Below, piece after piece: positions 13,001-25,490 of a stretch of DNA of 64,000 nt. Made by a program: the position numbers and the translations under genes. The notes beneath the pieces were generated by a model. The model did not search any database, was not told where the DNA came from, and worked only from the letters and a program-made list of their open reading frames with translations. The stretch is taken from contig JAEHOE010000185.1 of assembly GCA_016858145.1 (NCBI GenBank), positions 124,001 to 188,000 of the forward strand, written 5' to 3'. The DNA comes from Edaphochlamys debaryana. Taxonomy: Eukaryota; Chlorophyta; Chlorophyceae; Chlamydomonadales. How positions within the stretch are numbered: the stretch's first letter is position 1; every line of letters begins with the position of its first letter.

Positions 13001-16000
13001 GTGCAGGTGATCTCGGGGGCAGGGTCAGCGGTATCGGTGGCGGTGACATCGGCCGCGAAGTTCACAGTGGCGCCGTCGCCCAGGTTGGCCTGGACAGCAA
13101 AGTCAGCCGGCACGAAGATGACGGGCGCAATCGTGTCCCTCACGCCAACAATGAAGCTGCCGTAGGCGGTGTGGTTGTAGTCATCGGTGGCGTTGCAAAT
13201 GACCGTGGTGTTGCCGATGGTGAAGTTGCTGCCCGAGGGGTAGTTGCACAGCACCAGGAGAGCGGCATCGGCAGTGTCAACCGCCGACACGGTGTAGTTC
13301 ACAACGGCGCCACCGTAGTTGGTTGCCTCAACATTGAGAATGTCCGAGGGGACGGTGATGTTGGGCGACAGGGTGTCACCTACACAAAGAGCGAAGAGCA
13401 GAGGTGTCAGGGGCTGCACAGCATCACAGTACCTCGCAATCAGCGGAACTCACTGACGGTGACCGTGAAGTTGCGGGTGGCGACGTTCAGGAAGTCATCC
13501 TCGGCGGTGCAGACCACGGTGGTGACGCCCAGGGAGTAGTTGCCGCTCGAGGGGTGGTCGCAGGTGACCAGGGGAGACGAGTCCACCTCATCAGTGGCGT
13601 TGGGCATCATCCAGGTGACCATGGCGCCGCCGTACAAGTCCGCCTCCCACGCGCTGGAGCTGGGGAAGTAGTCCCAGTCGGGGGCCGAGGTGTCATCTGC
13701 GCGATGGGAGGTGATGAGGGAAGGTCAGGCTGGTGCAAGGGCAAACGAGGCGTCATTCGCTCAGGCTTGACCAACTAACCCCACAGGCACCGCCCAGCAA
13801 GCCTCACCGACGAATACATCAAACGTGGCCCAAACAGCATTGCTGTAATCATCAGTGGCCGTGCAATTGACCGTGGTGGTCACGTTCAGGGGGAACACGC
13901 TGCCCGAGGCAGGGATGCACACAATGGTCACGTTGCTGTCCACAGTGTCCGTGGCGGCAGTGACGTTCCAGGTCACAACGGCTCCGCTGGCATCGGTGGC
14001 CTCCACAAAGTTGGAGCCAGTCATGTTTGCGGGCATGGTGATGATGATGGGGGTGGTGGTGTCGACTGCGGAGAGAGGGAAGGGTCGGTAAGGTCCAGGC
14101 GTCGGGTTGCAACTTGCCAGCGCTCCAGACATGAGGCGAGGGGGGGCTCAGAAGGCTGCACCCACCAACGGTAACGGTGAACACAGTGGTCGCCATGTTG
14201 CCAAAGTCGTCCGTCACGTTGCACAAAACGCTAGTGACGCCCAGGGGGAACCAGTGAGGGACAGCGGGACTGCAGTCAACATCCATGTTGTCGTAGGTAG
14301 TGGTCTCATCATCCGTGGTGATGTTGTAGGCAGTCAGGTAGTAGCCGCTGCTGTTGGTTGCCTCCTTGTTGAGGTTGGAAGACGTCACAATCGGGGGCTG
14401 GGTGTCATCTGGTGGGGAGAGCACAAGGAAGAGTCAGCAAGCAGCGGGGCGGCTGCAGGCATGTTCTGCAGCTCTTACCGACAAAGACATCGAACGAAGC
14501 CCAGGCGGTATTGTTGTAGTCATCCGTGGCCGTGCAATTGACCGTGGTGGTCACGTTTAGGGCGAACAGGCTGCCAGAGGTGGGGGTGCAATCAACGGTG
14601 ACGCTGCCGTCCACAGTGTCGGAGGCGGTGGGGGCGGTCCAGGACACGACGGCTCCGCTGGAGTTGGTGGCCTCAGCAGAGCTGCCGCCAGTCATGTTCG
14701 CAGGCATGGTTAAGAAGGTAGGCTTGGTGGTGTCAGCTGAGGCAAAGCGCACAGGACGGGTGTCAGCAGGACGGCTAAGCGTGGACTGCTGCGGAGCGCC
14801 GTTTCACACGGACTTCAACACACTTACCAACGGTTACGGTAAACGTGGTGGAAGCAGTGTTGCCAAAGTCGTCAGTGACATCGCAGGACACGCCCGTGAC
14901 GCCCAAAAGGAACCAAAGGGGAAGAGTGTGATTGCAGAAAATGTCCAGGTTGGCATCGCTGGTGGTCTCATCGAAAACATCGAGGCCGTAATCGGTCAGG
15001 TAGTAGCCCGAGCTGTTGAAAGCCTCCTGCACGAGGTTCGCAGACGTCACGTCTGGGACCTGGGTGTCATCTGAAACAGGGCAGCGAAGGATGAAGGGTG
15101 AAATGAGTGCAACGGCAGTGGGCGTCTTTCACGGCCCCGCAGATACCAATCGCACTCACCAACAAAGACCTCAAACGAAGCCCAGGCGGTGTTCAGGTAA
15201 TCATCTGTGGCCGTGCAGTTGACCGTGGTGGTCACGTTCAGAGGGAACACGCTGCCGGAAGCCGGGTTGCAGCTGACAACGAGGACGTTATCCACGCTAT
15301 CCGTTGCTGTGGGAAGGGTGTAGTTGTAGACGGCACCAGACGAGCTGGTTGCCTCCACAAAATGCGTCGAGTTAGTCATGTTTGAGGGCATGGTGATGAT
15401 GATGGGCTTGGTGGTGTCAACTGCAGAGAGAGGCAGGGGTCGGTAAGGTCCAGGCGTGGGGTTGCAAATTGCGAAGTAAGGAGGGGTATCAAAAGCTGCT
15501 TGAGATCAGTGCCCGGGCTATGTGAAAGGACACGCTCCAATCAAGCCGCCGAACCCACCAACAGTGACGGTGAATACCGCGGTTGCCATGTTTCCAAAGT
15601 TGTCGGTCACGTTGCACGAAACGCTGGTGACCCCCAGAGGGAACCAATGAGGGAGGGTGATACTGAAGTCAACACGCAGGTCGGCGTTGCTGGTGGTCTC
15701 GTCAAACAGCGTGAGGTTGTAGGAGGTCAGCTGGTACCCGGTGCTGTTTACGGCCTCCTTGCTGATGTTGTAGGCTGTAACGTCGGGGGCATTCATATCA
15801 TCTGTGGGAAAAGGAACGAGGGCCGGGTTAGCTTACTTACCCTTATGGAAACTCGCACTAAGCTTGCAAGCATTCGTTGGCATAAGTGAGGTGGGGGCAG
15901 CAGAGGCGACGGGTGTAAGCATTTGCATAAAGGCTCACCAACGAACACTGTCAAGATGGCCCACGCGCCATTGCCGAAGTCGTCCACCGCCGTGCAGTTG

Positions 16001-17638
16001 ACAGTGGTTGTCACGTTGATGGGGAAGAAGGAGCCCGAGGCGGGGGTGCAGGTCACATCGAGCGAGTTGTCCACGCTGTCGGTGGCCGTGGGGCTAGTCC
16101 AAGTGACGAAAGCGCCGGTGGCGTTCTCCGCCTCCTGGTAGAGGCCTCCCTCCGTCATGTTCGAGGGCATGATGATGATCACGGGCTTGGTGGTGTCCTC
16201 TGCAGTGCGAGCAGGTCATGGGGCTGGTCAGTCTTGCCATGTAGCACACTGGTTGCTGGCAACGGGTGGTACGCACTCACCAACATAGACGTCAAACGTG
16301 GCCCAGGCAATGTTTCCACCGTTGTCCTCGGCCGTGCAGTTGACCACGGTGGTCTCATTCACAGGGAAGTTGGGGCTGCCAGAGGCGGGGCTGCACACAA
16401 CCGTTGGGCTGCTGTCGCCAGGGTCAGTCGCGGTGGGGTCCGTGTAGGTGAAGTTAACGCCACCTGACCAGGTTGCCTGCACGGTCTGATTGCCCGGCAT
16501 GCCGATGAGCGTCGGCGCGGTCACGTCATCTGCAGGCCATGTGAGAGATTCCAGGGTCGGTTCCGGCTCAGATCAGGTGTGCAGTGTGCGCATCCCTCCT
16601 CACTAGCGATAACCGTCCACGTGTAGGTAGCCGTGTAGGAACCCGTGTCGGTCATCGTGCAGATGAAGACAACGGACTCCTCCGCGTTGACGTGGAAGGC
16701 AGTTGACTGAGACGCCCAGTTGGTGCCGTTGCCAGTGCAGGTGGCGGTGAGAGTCCCGTCCACTGTGCTGATGGTAGTCACGGCGGGGATGGTGTACGGG
16801 AGAAATCCATCCGTGGACTTGAGGTCCACGGTCAGGGTCTTTGTGCCTGAGACCCAGGCACCCGTGTTGTACGCTCCGCTCCCCGTGGTCCAGTAATTGG
16901 CCACGCTGTTCGCGTCGTCCGTCGTCGAGACGGTCCACGGGAACACGTGATCAACTGCAAGGGGGAGCACCCTTGAGCTCGAGGGTCACACTCGCAGGCA
17001 GCGCCGGCCACCACAGCACTTACTGTAGTACACGGTGTACACATCACTTCCGCATGTTATGACGAGCGTGTCGCCAAACGTAAGCGTTATGGTCTGAGAC
17101 TTGTCTGTGCTTGCCAGCGTGCCAGCGGTCCAGGCGACGTTAACACCGGTAGCTGACGTTACACCCGTAATGTCGTACGTGCAGCTTGGGCCAGAACTGG
17201 GCGCGGCGAACACATAATCAACCGTGGCCGCCGGAGAAGTCGCAGTCGTTGTGGCGCGGTTTTTTGCCCACAAGTACAGAGTGTTGCTGTCGGCAGACGT
17301 GGCGCCGTCCGTGTCAGTTAGCGAGTGGTCAGTCAACCAGTAGCCCAAAGCTGCGCCATTGGACGTCAGGTCCAGAGCTGCACGGCGAGACAGGGGGCCG
17401 ATAGAGTGACCACCAGTAAGCGGCACGGCCCAAGTGTGCAGCCTTACGAGCGCCCCCCTCCCTCCCAAAAGGCTTTGAGCCTGCCTCCGCCCGGCAAGCC
17501 CGAAACCACCACCGGCGCCAGTAACGCAAGTAACAATTGACGAGTAAGCGCCTTCCTTTGCCGCGTACCCGCCATCACGACGGTGGACTGCGAGAGCGCC
17601 AGGCACAGCGCCACGAGCACCAGAGCGCCATGTGCCAT
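4095..17638 (-). CDS. Giant HYR-repeat, proline-rich, single-pass membrane/extracellular-matrix protein
   Basis: About 24 exons: 17638-17569, 17377-17024, 16954-16604, 16529-16281, 16199-15939, 15801-15559, 15420-15160, 15070-14828, 14736-14479, 14408-14166, 14065-13808, 13696-13454, 13379-12408, 12321-12088, 11992-11261, 11146-10913, 10817-9885, 9733-8918, 8794-8537, 8403-7447, 7268-5767, 5654-5340, 5203-4607, 4479-4095. Met at 17638 begins a signal peptide (GALVLVALCLALSQSTVVMA); an in-frame Met at 17677 is the alternative start. Exons 2 and 3 encode two divergent about 118-aa modules, and exons 4-21 about 30 hyalin-repeat (HYR) modules of about 80 aa with the DTTPP..VP, ASGS.FP.G and V.CTATD motifs, two Cys each and many NCT sequons. 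A proline-rich tract, a helical domain of about 300 aa, a short second proline-rich linker, one transmembrane helix (GIVIGVVAGVIIITVIVIIV) and a short tail with RRRR follow. Role inferred: adhesive or matrix protein anchored at the cell surface. The proline-rich exon carries a net frame error. Confidence 0.85.
5880..6990 (-). repeat. Proline-rich SPYPPPP/SPPPP low-complexity tract in the HYR gene
   Basis: Plus-strand GGC/GGA/GGG repeats encode, on the minus strand, long poly-Pro runs punctuated by SPYP, like the hydroxyproline-rich rods of pherophorins and other volvocine wall proteins. The SPYPPP phrase appears in more than one frame. The enclosing exon 7268-5767 is 1,502 nt, whereas its phase-1 entry and phase-2 exit require length mod 3 = 1, so one frame error lies inside this tract. 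Confidence 0.85.
13454..16199 (-). repeat. Tandemly duplicated HYR exon pairs (A-B)x4 in the HYR gene
   Basis: Exons alternate between type A (261, 261, 258, 258 nt; DTTKP or DTTTP start, PTATDSVD-like middle, NVTTTVNCTA) and type B (243 nt; DDTQ-like start, SSGYYLT, DETT, PHWFPLGVTSV), the last B exon being divergent. Introns downstream of two A units are also near-identical (14070-14117 against 15425-15473), so genomic segments were duplicated, not only coding exons. Confidence 0.8.
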
Positions 17639-18154
17639 GCCGCGGGGCCGGCCGGCCGCGAAGGGCCGCCGCGCCATTCGCGCCGCGATAGTCTAAAAGT
17701 TGCGTGCTATGGTATCGCTCTCCTCGCTCTGCCCGTAGCAAGGGGTAAGGCCACACACTGGCGGCGATGTGGTAAGTTACGGAGCGGCAGTCGACGCGCA
17801 AGCACACGAGATTGAGGCTTGTTGTATTGCTCAAAGCTCGTAATCGGTGCTGCGTTGTTGTTTAAAGCCTGTGACTTGTGTGAGAGGTCGCTTGAGTGTG
17901 AATGTGCGACCTATGGCTTCGCTAAACAGACAACGCAGTCAGTGGGGCGCTGTCACTTGCCAAGTCGTTACAGAGCCAAGCCGAGTCCTGAGCAGGCCCG
18001 ATGTGCTCGCAGAGCTCTCGAAGGCCGCGCAGTCCGCGCGCGCAGAAATCGTAATTCTCTTAATCGTTAATCAGGGGCAAGTTGAACATTGATCAATCAA
18101 GAGCCTTTGATTAACATTAACAATGTATCATTAACTTGGTAGCTCAGCGCATAT

Positions 18155-18565
18155 CTCTTAACCACTTAATGTCGGCAAATTAAGGCATCCGCGAGCAGCA
18201 GTGCAATTCCGCCACGGAGATCGCGGCAAGCCATTCTCCCAGACTCGCTCGGAAAGTGTTTGGTCGGCGCCAACCGGGCAACCGTGCGTCCCCAGGTAAC
18301 CCCCCACACGTTTGCCATTTGTGGGGTCCGCGGCCGTGATCACGGCTTGCAATTAATCGTAACAACTTTATGTCGGCCAGCAAACTTGCGAAATTTTGGG
18401 CATCCCCGCCTTGCGGAGCGTGGGGGCTTGCGCGCTATGGCAGCCAGTTCAGAGAGCTCTGCAGCAACAGCAGTGCAGTCGCGGTTCGGTTCATCGCGGC
18501 AAGCCAATCTCTCAGACCGCTGGGAGAATGGCTCGGTCGACGCCGACCGGGCAAGCCAACCCTGA
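18155..18565. repeat. Degenerate direct duplication, about 200 bp apart
   Basis: 18160-18290 and 18356-18565 share an ordered series of phrases: AATGTCGGC/TATGTCGGCC, GGCATCC, GCAGTGCA, CGCGGCAAGCCA, TCTC.CAGAC, GGTCG.CGCC.ACCGGGCAA. This indicates an old direct duplication with indels. Confidence 0.5.
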
Positions 18566-19749
18566 GCCAGGGGGGGCGACTTGACGTTCCGGTCAGCCGA
18601 CCGGCTGTGCCGCGTGGCTTTTTATGGACACGCGCCTTCCGCTCGCACGAGCGGTGTTCCAATCCCCCTGACCCCCCCTCCTGACCCCCCTCCCCAGCGC
18701 CGTACGCACCTGTGCACACTCTGCCGTCCATGGCCATGTCGTAACCCATTTCCCTCGACTATTGTGCCAACTGGCTGCGCTTCGTGTGCGCTACTGCCTC
18801 TTTGCGCGTGAACCGGAAGCGCCAATGAGGCTTGGGTCCTGTCCATTGACCATCCCCGCGTCCATGGACCTTCCTCCGGTACCTTGCATCCGCGCTAGTC
18901 ATGCCCGAGGCCTCCTATACGACGCACCAAGGTCACACTGACGCACGCGGACGCTTAGCAGCGGTGGCAGTGCCGGTCGTCACGTGTCCCACGCGCGGAA
19001 ATGCCGAAATGTGGCATCCGCAGCCACTCGTCAACCACCATCCCTATGGTCCGTGGTGCTCAGGCACACCCACGGTCAGCCTCTTCTTGATAACACGCTT
19101 TCACGCAAGGAACGGGCCCATGGATTGCGTCAGACCGCTGTAACAAAAGTTCGGACGGGAGCTGTGCAAAAGTTCGAGACCCTCCTCCCCCCCCACCCAC
19201 CCCCCTCCGTGTGTCTCCTTTCGCCCTGCAGGGCCCTTGGCGTCCTCTCGCCCGCTGAATTCCCCCAGATGTCTGTCCTGTGCGCGTTGTCAACCTCCGG
19301 TAGACTAGACTAGTACTATTACGTGGACCGCATTGATGCGAGAGCATGGCTGGGCGGGATAGGGGCAAGCCAACCCCGATGCTCTCACGGTCCAGGGCTT
19401 GCCACTGCTTGCCATGAGCGGGCACTGGAGTTGCGTGACCCGCGGCGGCAGGGGCACCCCTGCGAAGCCTTCCTACTCGCCTACTCGCCTGACACTCCTG
19501 TTCTTACCCCTGCGAAGGGGAAAAGGAGGGGGTGGAGGCGGGCGTGGGGGCGGAAGCCAAGCGGCGTTCATGCAGAGGATCGCCGGCAAGGATTGCACAT
19601 TGCCGCGACGGGCCGGCGGGCCCCCAACCCCTGCACGCGCCTTCACTCCATCTAGCGGCGGGCCTCGCTCAGTACGAGGGCATCAACGTGGGCTCGGGCT
19701 TCGGACCATGGCCCCGTGCGCCTGCCGGGTGTGGCGGGGGGCGGGGAGT

Positions 19750-19870
19750 GGGAAGCGGGGACGAGGTTACGCGAAAAGCTAGGCCTGCAAAATGCACTCC
19801 CGGCCCAACAACATTGGCGAGGTGCTACCCGCAGCCATGGTCTTGCGAGCAGTAAAGCAGTGCCCAACAA
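19750..19870 (+). repeat. Dispersed repeat, related to 28562-28660
   Basis: GGGGACGAGGTTACGCGAAA is shared almost exactly with 28567-28590. Downstream similarity is weaker (ACCCGCA..., GCGAGCAG...). It looks like a fragment of a dispersed element of unknown type. Confidence 0.5.
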
Positions 19871-19924
19871 GCCAGGTGGCCGTAGCCGGGGCAACTTGTC
19901 TGGTGCGCAGCGTCTGCGGCTGGT

Positions 19925-21217
<1,293 letters not shown>

Positions 21218-21304
21218 CATGTGTAATTGTGTTTAATTGTGTGTTGACGAAGGCCACTGATCTAAGCTGAAGTTGCATGCGCGCGCCAGCGGGGTCTTGC
21301 TCCC

Positions 21305-21380
21305 GTTTGGGGGGGGGGGTGGAATGCTGTATTGGGTTTGAAGCAAAGCGCAATGCAGCGCAGTGCACGATGGCGTGCTA
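21305..21380 (-). repeat. Dispersed repeat fragment, inverted relative to 3484-3526
   Basis: The phrase GGTTTGAAGCAAAGCGCAAT with following GCAGCGCAGTGCACGATGG is the reverse complement of the phrase at 3484-3526 with few differences. A G homopolymer (11 G) precedes it. Confidence 0.6.
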
Positions 21381-22149
21381 TGCGCCAGGCCCCCGGTCAC
21401 CTCGCGGCCATGGCAAAGCAGGAAGTAAGGATGAGGCTGCTACCCTTTTCTTCAGCTCCGCCTTCCCCTCCCAAAACTCCAGCCCCCTCTGCGGCGCATG
21501 TCCGCAGGGTGACACAGGTAGAAAAGCCACTGATACAACTTAGAGCCGCCGGAGGAGCGTAGAAGGTGACGTGGGAGCAGGGGCAGGGGAAGGCAATGGC
21601 CCACCCTGAATGGCTGTCCGGGTTGTTGGGCCGTGGTTTATGCGTGGCATGGGCGGGCGCCCCGAACGTGGATGGGGGGGCCAGCGTCAGTGGGGCTGAG
21701 ACAGGGCAAGAAGGCGTGGACCCGTTGGCGCAGTCGGGCGAAGGAAACATGGGGAGGATGTGGCCGAACGTGGATAGCCGAGGGAGCGAAAGAGAACTTG
21801 GGAAAAGCTGCCTATAAGCAGCAACGGGGTCACACGGGTCGAAAGCGCTGGCACAGGGGGAGGAAGCGCTGGCAGGGGGCTTTGGGACACCTAGCGACAG
21901 GCGGGCACATGCCGTGAGCCCGAGACTGGTTCCGCGGCGACCTGCGCATTTCAGGGATGTCGAAGCGCACACAGTAATGGAAGGCCGGCGGGGGGCCCGG
22001 GGGCCGAGGCAGGGGCCTTGGGGCCCCCTAGGCGGAGTGCGTGTCGGCCTCGGGCTGGCGGCCCCGGAATGGGGCAGGCGGCCCATCTTTAGCACCTGCA
22101 AAGTTAGGCAGCATCGCAAGCCTTTGCCCTTGCCTCTGGAACGAACGGC

Positions 22150-23070
22150 CTTACACGCGACAGCTTACCAAGTGACGGCTTCGGCGTGCAGTGTTCCGCG
22201 GCTCTCGCGCTGGTTTTGGGCTCGCTGCTTCAGCACTCTGAGGCAGGGCCGTGCCCAGTGCCCAACTGCGCAACGCCTGCCCACGACCACGCCTACGGCT
22301 GCCCCTACGGCGCGTACCCGTCTCTCCCGCGCCCTCCGCCGCGCCCTCCACAGCGGCTTGGTGTCCGCACCACCTCAGAGCCCGCCCCCAGCCGGCCTCC
22401 CACGAGCGGCTTCCTCGTGTCCCCCAGCGGCCGCCTGTTCTTGCCCGGAAGCATGCTGGTGTACGGTAAGGGGGTTCAGCGCATATGTGCAAATCAAGCC
22501 CATGCACGAGGCCAGGGGGCACGCAACTAGACTGCGCGGGGGTCCAAACCCTTTCTGCCCTCAGGCTACGTCCGTGCTGGACAGCGGTGGCCTATTGCTC
22601 ACGCACTGCGCCTTCAACCTTTCTTTCTACGAGGTGCGCGCTTGCACGGGTCGTAGCTGGACCCCGTGCTATGCCATGCACCTACCTCTGCCTGCTCTTG
22701 ACCCTTATCGATGGCTGCCTCGTCGTATCGGTCCGTCAGGTCCAGCCCGAATCCGGATAGCTGGTCCGCACCCTAACGGACGCATGCGTTATGAATCTCG
22801 ATCAACCCTCATCCTACAACATGCATGAGTGCCGCATGGTACTCACCTTGACCTTGGGGGTGAAGGGCAGATGCGTCTCATTGAAGAGGGACCTGCAAGG
22901 CCTGAGCAATAAGAAGTAAGGAAGGGTCCGCTCCCGTGCTGGGCCCGTGCTGGGGCCGTGCTGGGCCAGATCCGGCTAGCTGCACATTGCATTGACCCCC
23001 GCGCCTCGGCTCCCCCAGGGCACCGTGGTGGCGGCGGTCGACGAGGCAGGCGGTTGGCTGTACTATGCAG
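22150..23070 (+). CDS. Putative spliced gene fragment with secretory N-terminus, function unknown
   Basis: An open stretch ending near 22465 reads CSAALALVLGSLLQHSEAG, a signal-peptide-like segment, then a Pro-rich linker and GFLVSPSGRLFLPGSML. Two further exon-like stretches, 22565-22633 (ATSVLDSGGLLLTHCAFNLS...) and 23019-23070 (GTVVAAVDEAGGWLYYA), have good CAG acceptors and GT donors and join to each other in phase 0. The obvious donor at 22465 would join exon 1 to exon 2 out of frame; a weaker GT donor just upstream, after SML, would keep frame. No ATG is assigned. I do not recognise the family, and a decayed gene is possible. Confidence 0.35.
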
Positions 23071-23425
23071 GTGGGCGTGGACTGCAGCGCAGGCATCCTG
23101 CAGCACATGCAGCAGTAAGCATCCTGCTACTGTGTGCTGGGACAGCGAGAGGACAGCGGGAGCTGACCCGTGAGCTGTGCGCCTCGAGCCGATTGCCTCG
23201 AGTCGACCACCCTAATGCGTGTTGACTACTGTGGGCCTTTGCCCAGCTTGACCCCTGTCCTGAGCTGTGGCTCTGTTCCCGGACTTTGAGGCTTGAGCTG
23301 GCTTCCTGCTGCTTTTTCCTCGAGGGCGTGTCTGTCGGCAGGGGATGCGCAGTGGTGGCCCGCCCCGCCGCCCCGCCCTTTGCCATCTGGGGTCAATGCA
23401 ACGTGCAACTAGCCGGGTCTGGCCA
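22968..23425. repeat. Inverted repeat pair, about 33 bp arms
   Basis: 22968-23001 (CCAGATCCGGCTAGCTGCAC... to GACCCC) is matched in reverse complement by 23391-23425 with a few mismatches, about 390 bp apart, overlapping the last putative exon of the preceding feature. Confidence 0.5.
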
Positions 23426-23744
23426 TCTGGGGGTCCAGTTGTGACGACCCGGGTGGACGCCCCTCTTGCAGGCAGAGCCCTCGTCCCTGATCCCACTGGG
23501 TACGACGCAAGAGGTGGCGCTGCGACAAGGATGGCTGCCCGAAGGCAGGAAAAGGGCTGAGCCCCGTGTTCCCCCCAGGGGCCCACTAATCGAGTCTGGC
23601 TCCGTACAGCCCTCAACCCTCTCCACCACAGGCCGCACCACGGCACGCGGGCTCGCACCGCCATTAATCCGTTTGGAGTCCATATGAGTGCCAGTAATGC
23701 GTCATGCCCCCCACCCCCACCTCCCTAAGCCCTCCTCCAGACTG

Positions 23745-24137
23745 AGCAAAAGCGGGAAAGTCCAACGCCCAACCTTGTCACCGGCATGTTGGCAGTTGGT
23801 CGATAAGTTTCCCTGCCACTCGGCCATTAATCCGTTTGGTGGTGCGCTCGTCAGGCGTCTACTCGCCTCGGCCTGGACATAGCCGGCCGGACCCACCCGC
23901 AGCTATGGCTACGGGAACCTCCGCCCTCCTCATCCTGCAACACCGCCCCCTCCGCCTCCGCCTCAGTCCACCTGCAGCTGCGGCCCCGCCCGGTTGATAC
24001 CTTTGCCTTGGCCAGCAAAGGCTTCAAGATGCACGAGGCGCTCTTACAATGCTGCGCTCAGTTTGGGCACAAGCGGGAAGGTTGCGCGCATGTTAACATG
24101 TCGGCATGTTAGAGCGCGGTCGATAAGTTTCCCTGCC
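23745..24137. repeat. Direct repeats 321 bp apart
   Basis: The phrase GGTCGATAAGTTTCCCTGCC occurs at about 23797 and 24118, each preceded by GGCATGTT and, further upstream, AAGCGGGAA. A second phrase, CCATTAATCCGTTTGG, occurs at about 23661 and 23824. The spacer shows no gene. Confidence 0.6.
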
Positions 24138-24295
24138 CTCTAGGGATAGCTCGAGCTTGTGGCATCGCGGGCTAGGCGTGAATCGCATGTGGATGAGTGA
24201 CGCAGGCACGGACCACACGCACGGACACCGACGTCTTCCTTACCCCCAGGTTCGGCTCCATGGGGTCCCAGGCACGCCGACACGGGGTAATCCCA

Positions 24296-24355
24296 GGGGG
24301 CGTTTTCGCCCCCCGGCTGGCGCTCCGCGCCAGGCGCTACGCGCCGGGGGCTCAG
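24296..24355. repeat. Clustered short GC palindromes
   Basis: GGCGCTCCGCGCC and GGCGCTACGCGCC lie back to back within a larger CCCCCGG/CCGGGGG frame, giving nested hairpin potential. Short palindromic elements of this style are common in volvocine organelle genomes; whether this copy is organelle-derived cannot be told here. Confidence 0.5.
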
Positions 24356-25315
24356 CCCAACTAGACCGAACGGATCTGGTGGCCTTTCATTTGGCTCAGT
24401 GCGGCGGGGGGCCGGGACACCAACACACGCAAAACGGTAACGGCCCCCTTATGCCACTGTGCACCCCGTTCCGCCCCCACGCGCCCCCCAGCCCCCAAGC
24501 GCCCCTCCCGCTCCCGCGCACGCAGTCAGGAAAAGAGACGGCCGACTCCCGATGTTGCCGCTGTTGGCGAGCATATACGATGCATCTGATATCTGCGTTC
24601 CGATGGCTCAGTACGCGGCCCCGTCCGCCCACGATGCCTGGAATCAGTCGACCCGGCGAGAAAGCTTTATGTTGGGACCCACGCTTGTCCTTGCTAGCAC
24701 ACATTGCCAGGCCTATGCGTTGGCATGCTTGGCGCATGCAAAGCGCACGTCGGCCGGGTCATACGCAAATGGGGATCCCCGGCTGCGTTTGGGCCCAAAC
24801 CTGGCAGACAGCTGTGTTCTCCTTGTCTATTAGGGCAACCTGGAGCCGGCGCTGGGTTGAAAAGCTCTCTCATGGGCTCTCTCATGCTCTAGCCCCTGCG
24901 GGGCTCCCCCCCGCCCCCCAGTGGCTGTGCAAATGAAAGGCCAAAAAAGCATCAGAGAATCCAGGAGCCGCCGGAGACTGCATGGGAGGGCCCCATGACA
25001 CGCCCTTCAGCAGCGATACGAAGACGTCCCTGGTGGCGTTCAGGTTGCGTTCGCCCCCCAGAGAAGCCACTGCGCGGAAGCTCAGCCCCAAACCCCTTCA
25101 TTCCCCCTTACCTCGTGTGTGCTCGCAGGTGCGTGCCGAGGCCGCGCTGGTGGACGCCCTCGAGGCGGAGCACAGGTGCGCCCGAGACAATCGCGCGGTG
25201 GCTCTGCGTGTAAAGCGGCTCACTAGTGTGATGCTTGTGCAGCAACCATCCACGTGGACCGAAGCTGGGTCTGTCCAAACTCCTCCACTCAGGTGCGTTA
25301 CAACCCAACAGCGTC

Positions 25316-25490
25316 AACATCCCCCTTTCCCCGAGCGCAGGCTTCCCCAAACCCATCCCCAAGCCGCTTCTCCCCAAGCGCAGGCCCTTCCCCAAGCGGT
25401 CGCCTTCCCCAAACCCCAGAGCTGGCTTCCCCAGGCGCAGGCCCTTCCCCAAGCGCAGGCCCTTCCCCAAACTCAGGCTTCCGCAAGCAC
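25316..25490. repeat. Minisatellite with GCGCAGGCCCTTCCCCAA-type unit
   Basis: Units of about 18 bp built around GCAGGCCCTTCCCCAAGC recur with variants across about 170 bp; the minus strand reads as GLRLGK repeats. It abuts the 3' end of the zinc-finger-like ORF. Confidence 0.7.

Larger units (their letters stand above)
17639..19924. other. Upstream region of the HYR gene and gene-poor spacer
   Basis: 17639-18150 should hold the 5'UTR and promoter of the HYR gene; 18060-18140 is AT-rich for this window (TTAACATTAACAATG-like). No TATA box or operator can be assigned with confidence. Apart from the duplications listed separately I see no supported gene. Confidence 0.4.

Noticed and set aside
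7054..16467. Long plus-strand ORFs opposite the HYR exons (for example 353 and 363 codons)
   Set aside because: Antisense shadows that follow HYR exon limits (V/G/H-rich mirror of the conserved NCTATD and DTTPP codons).
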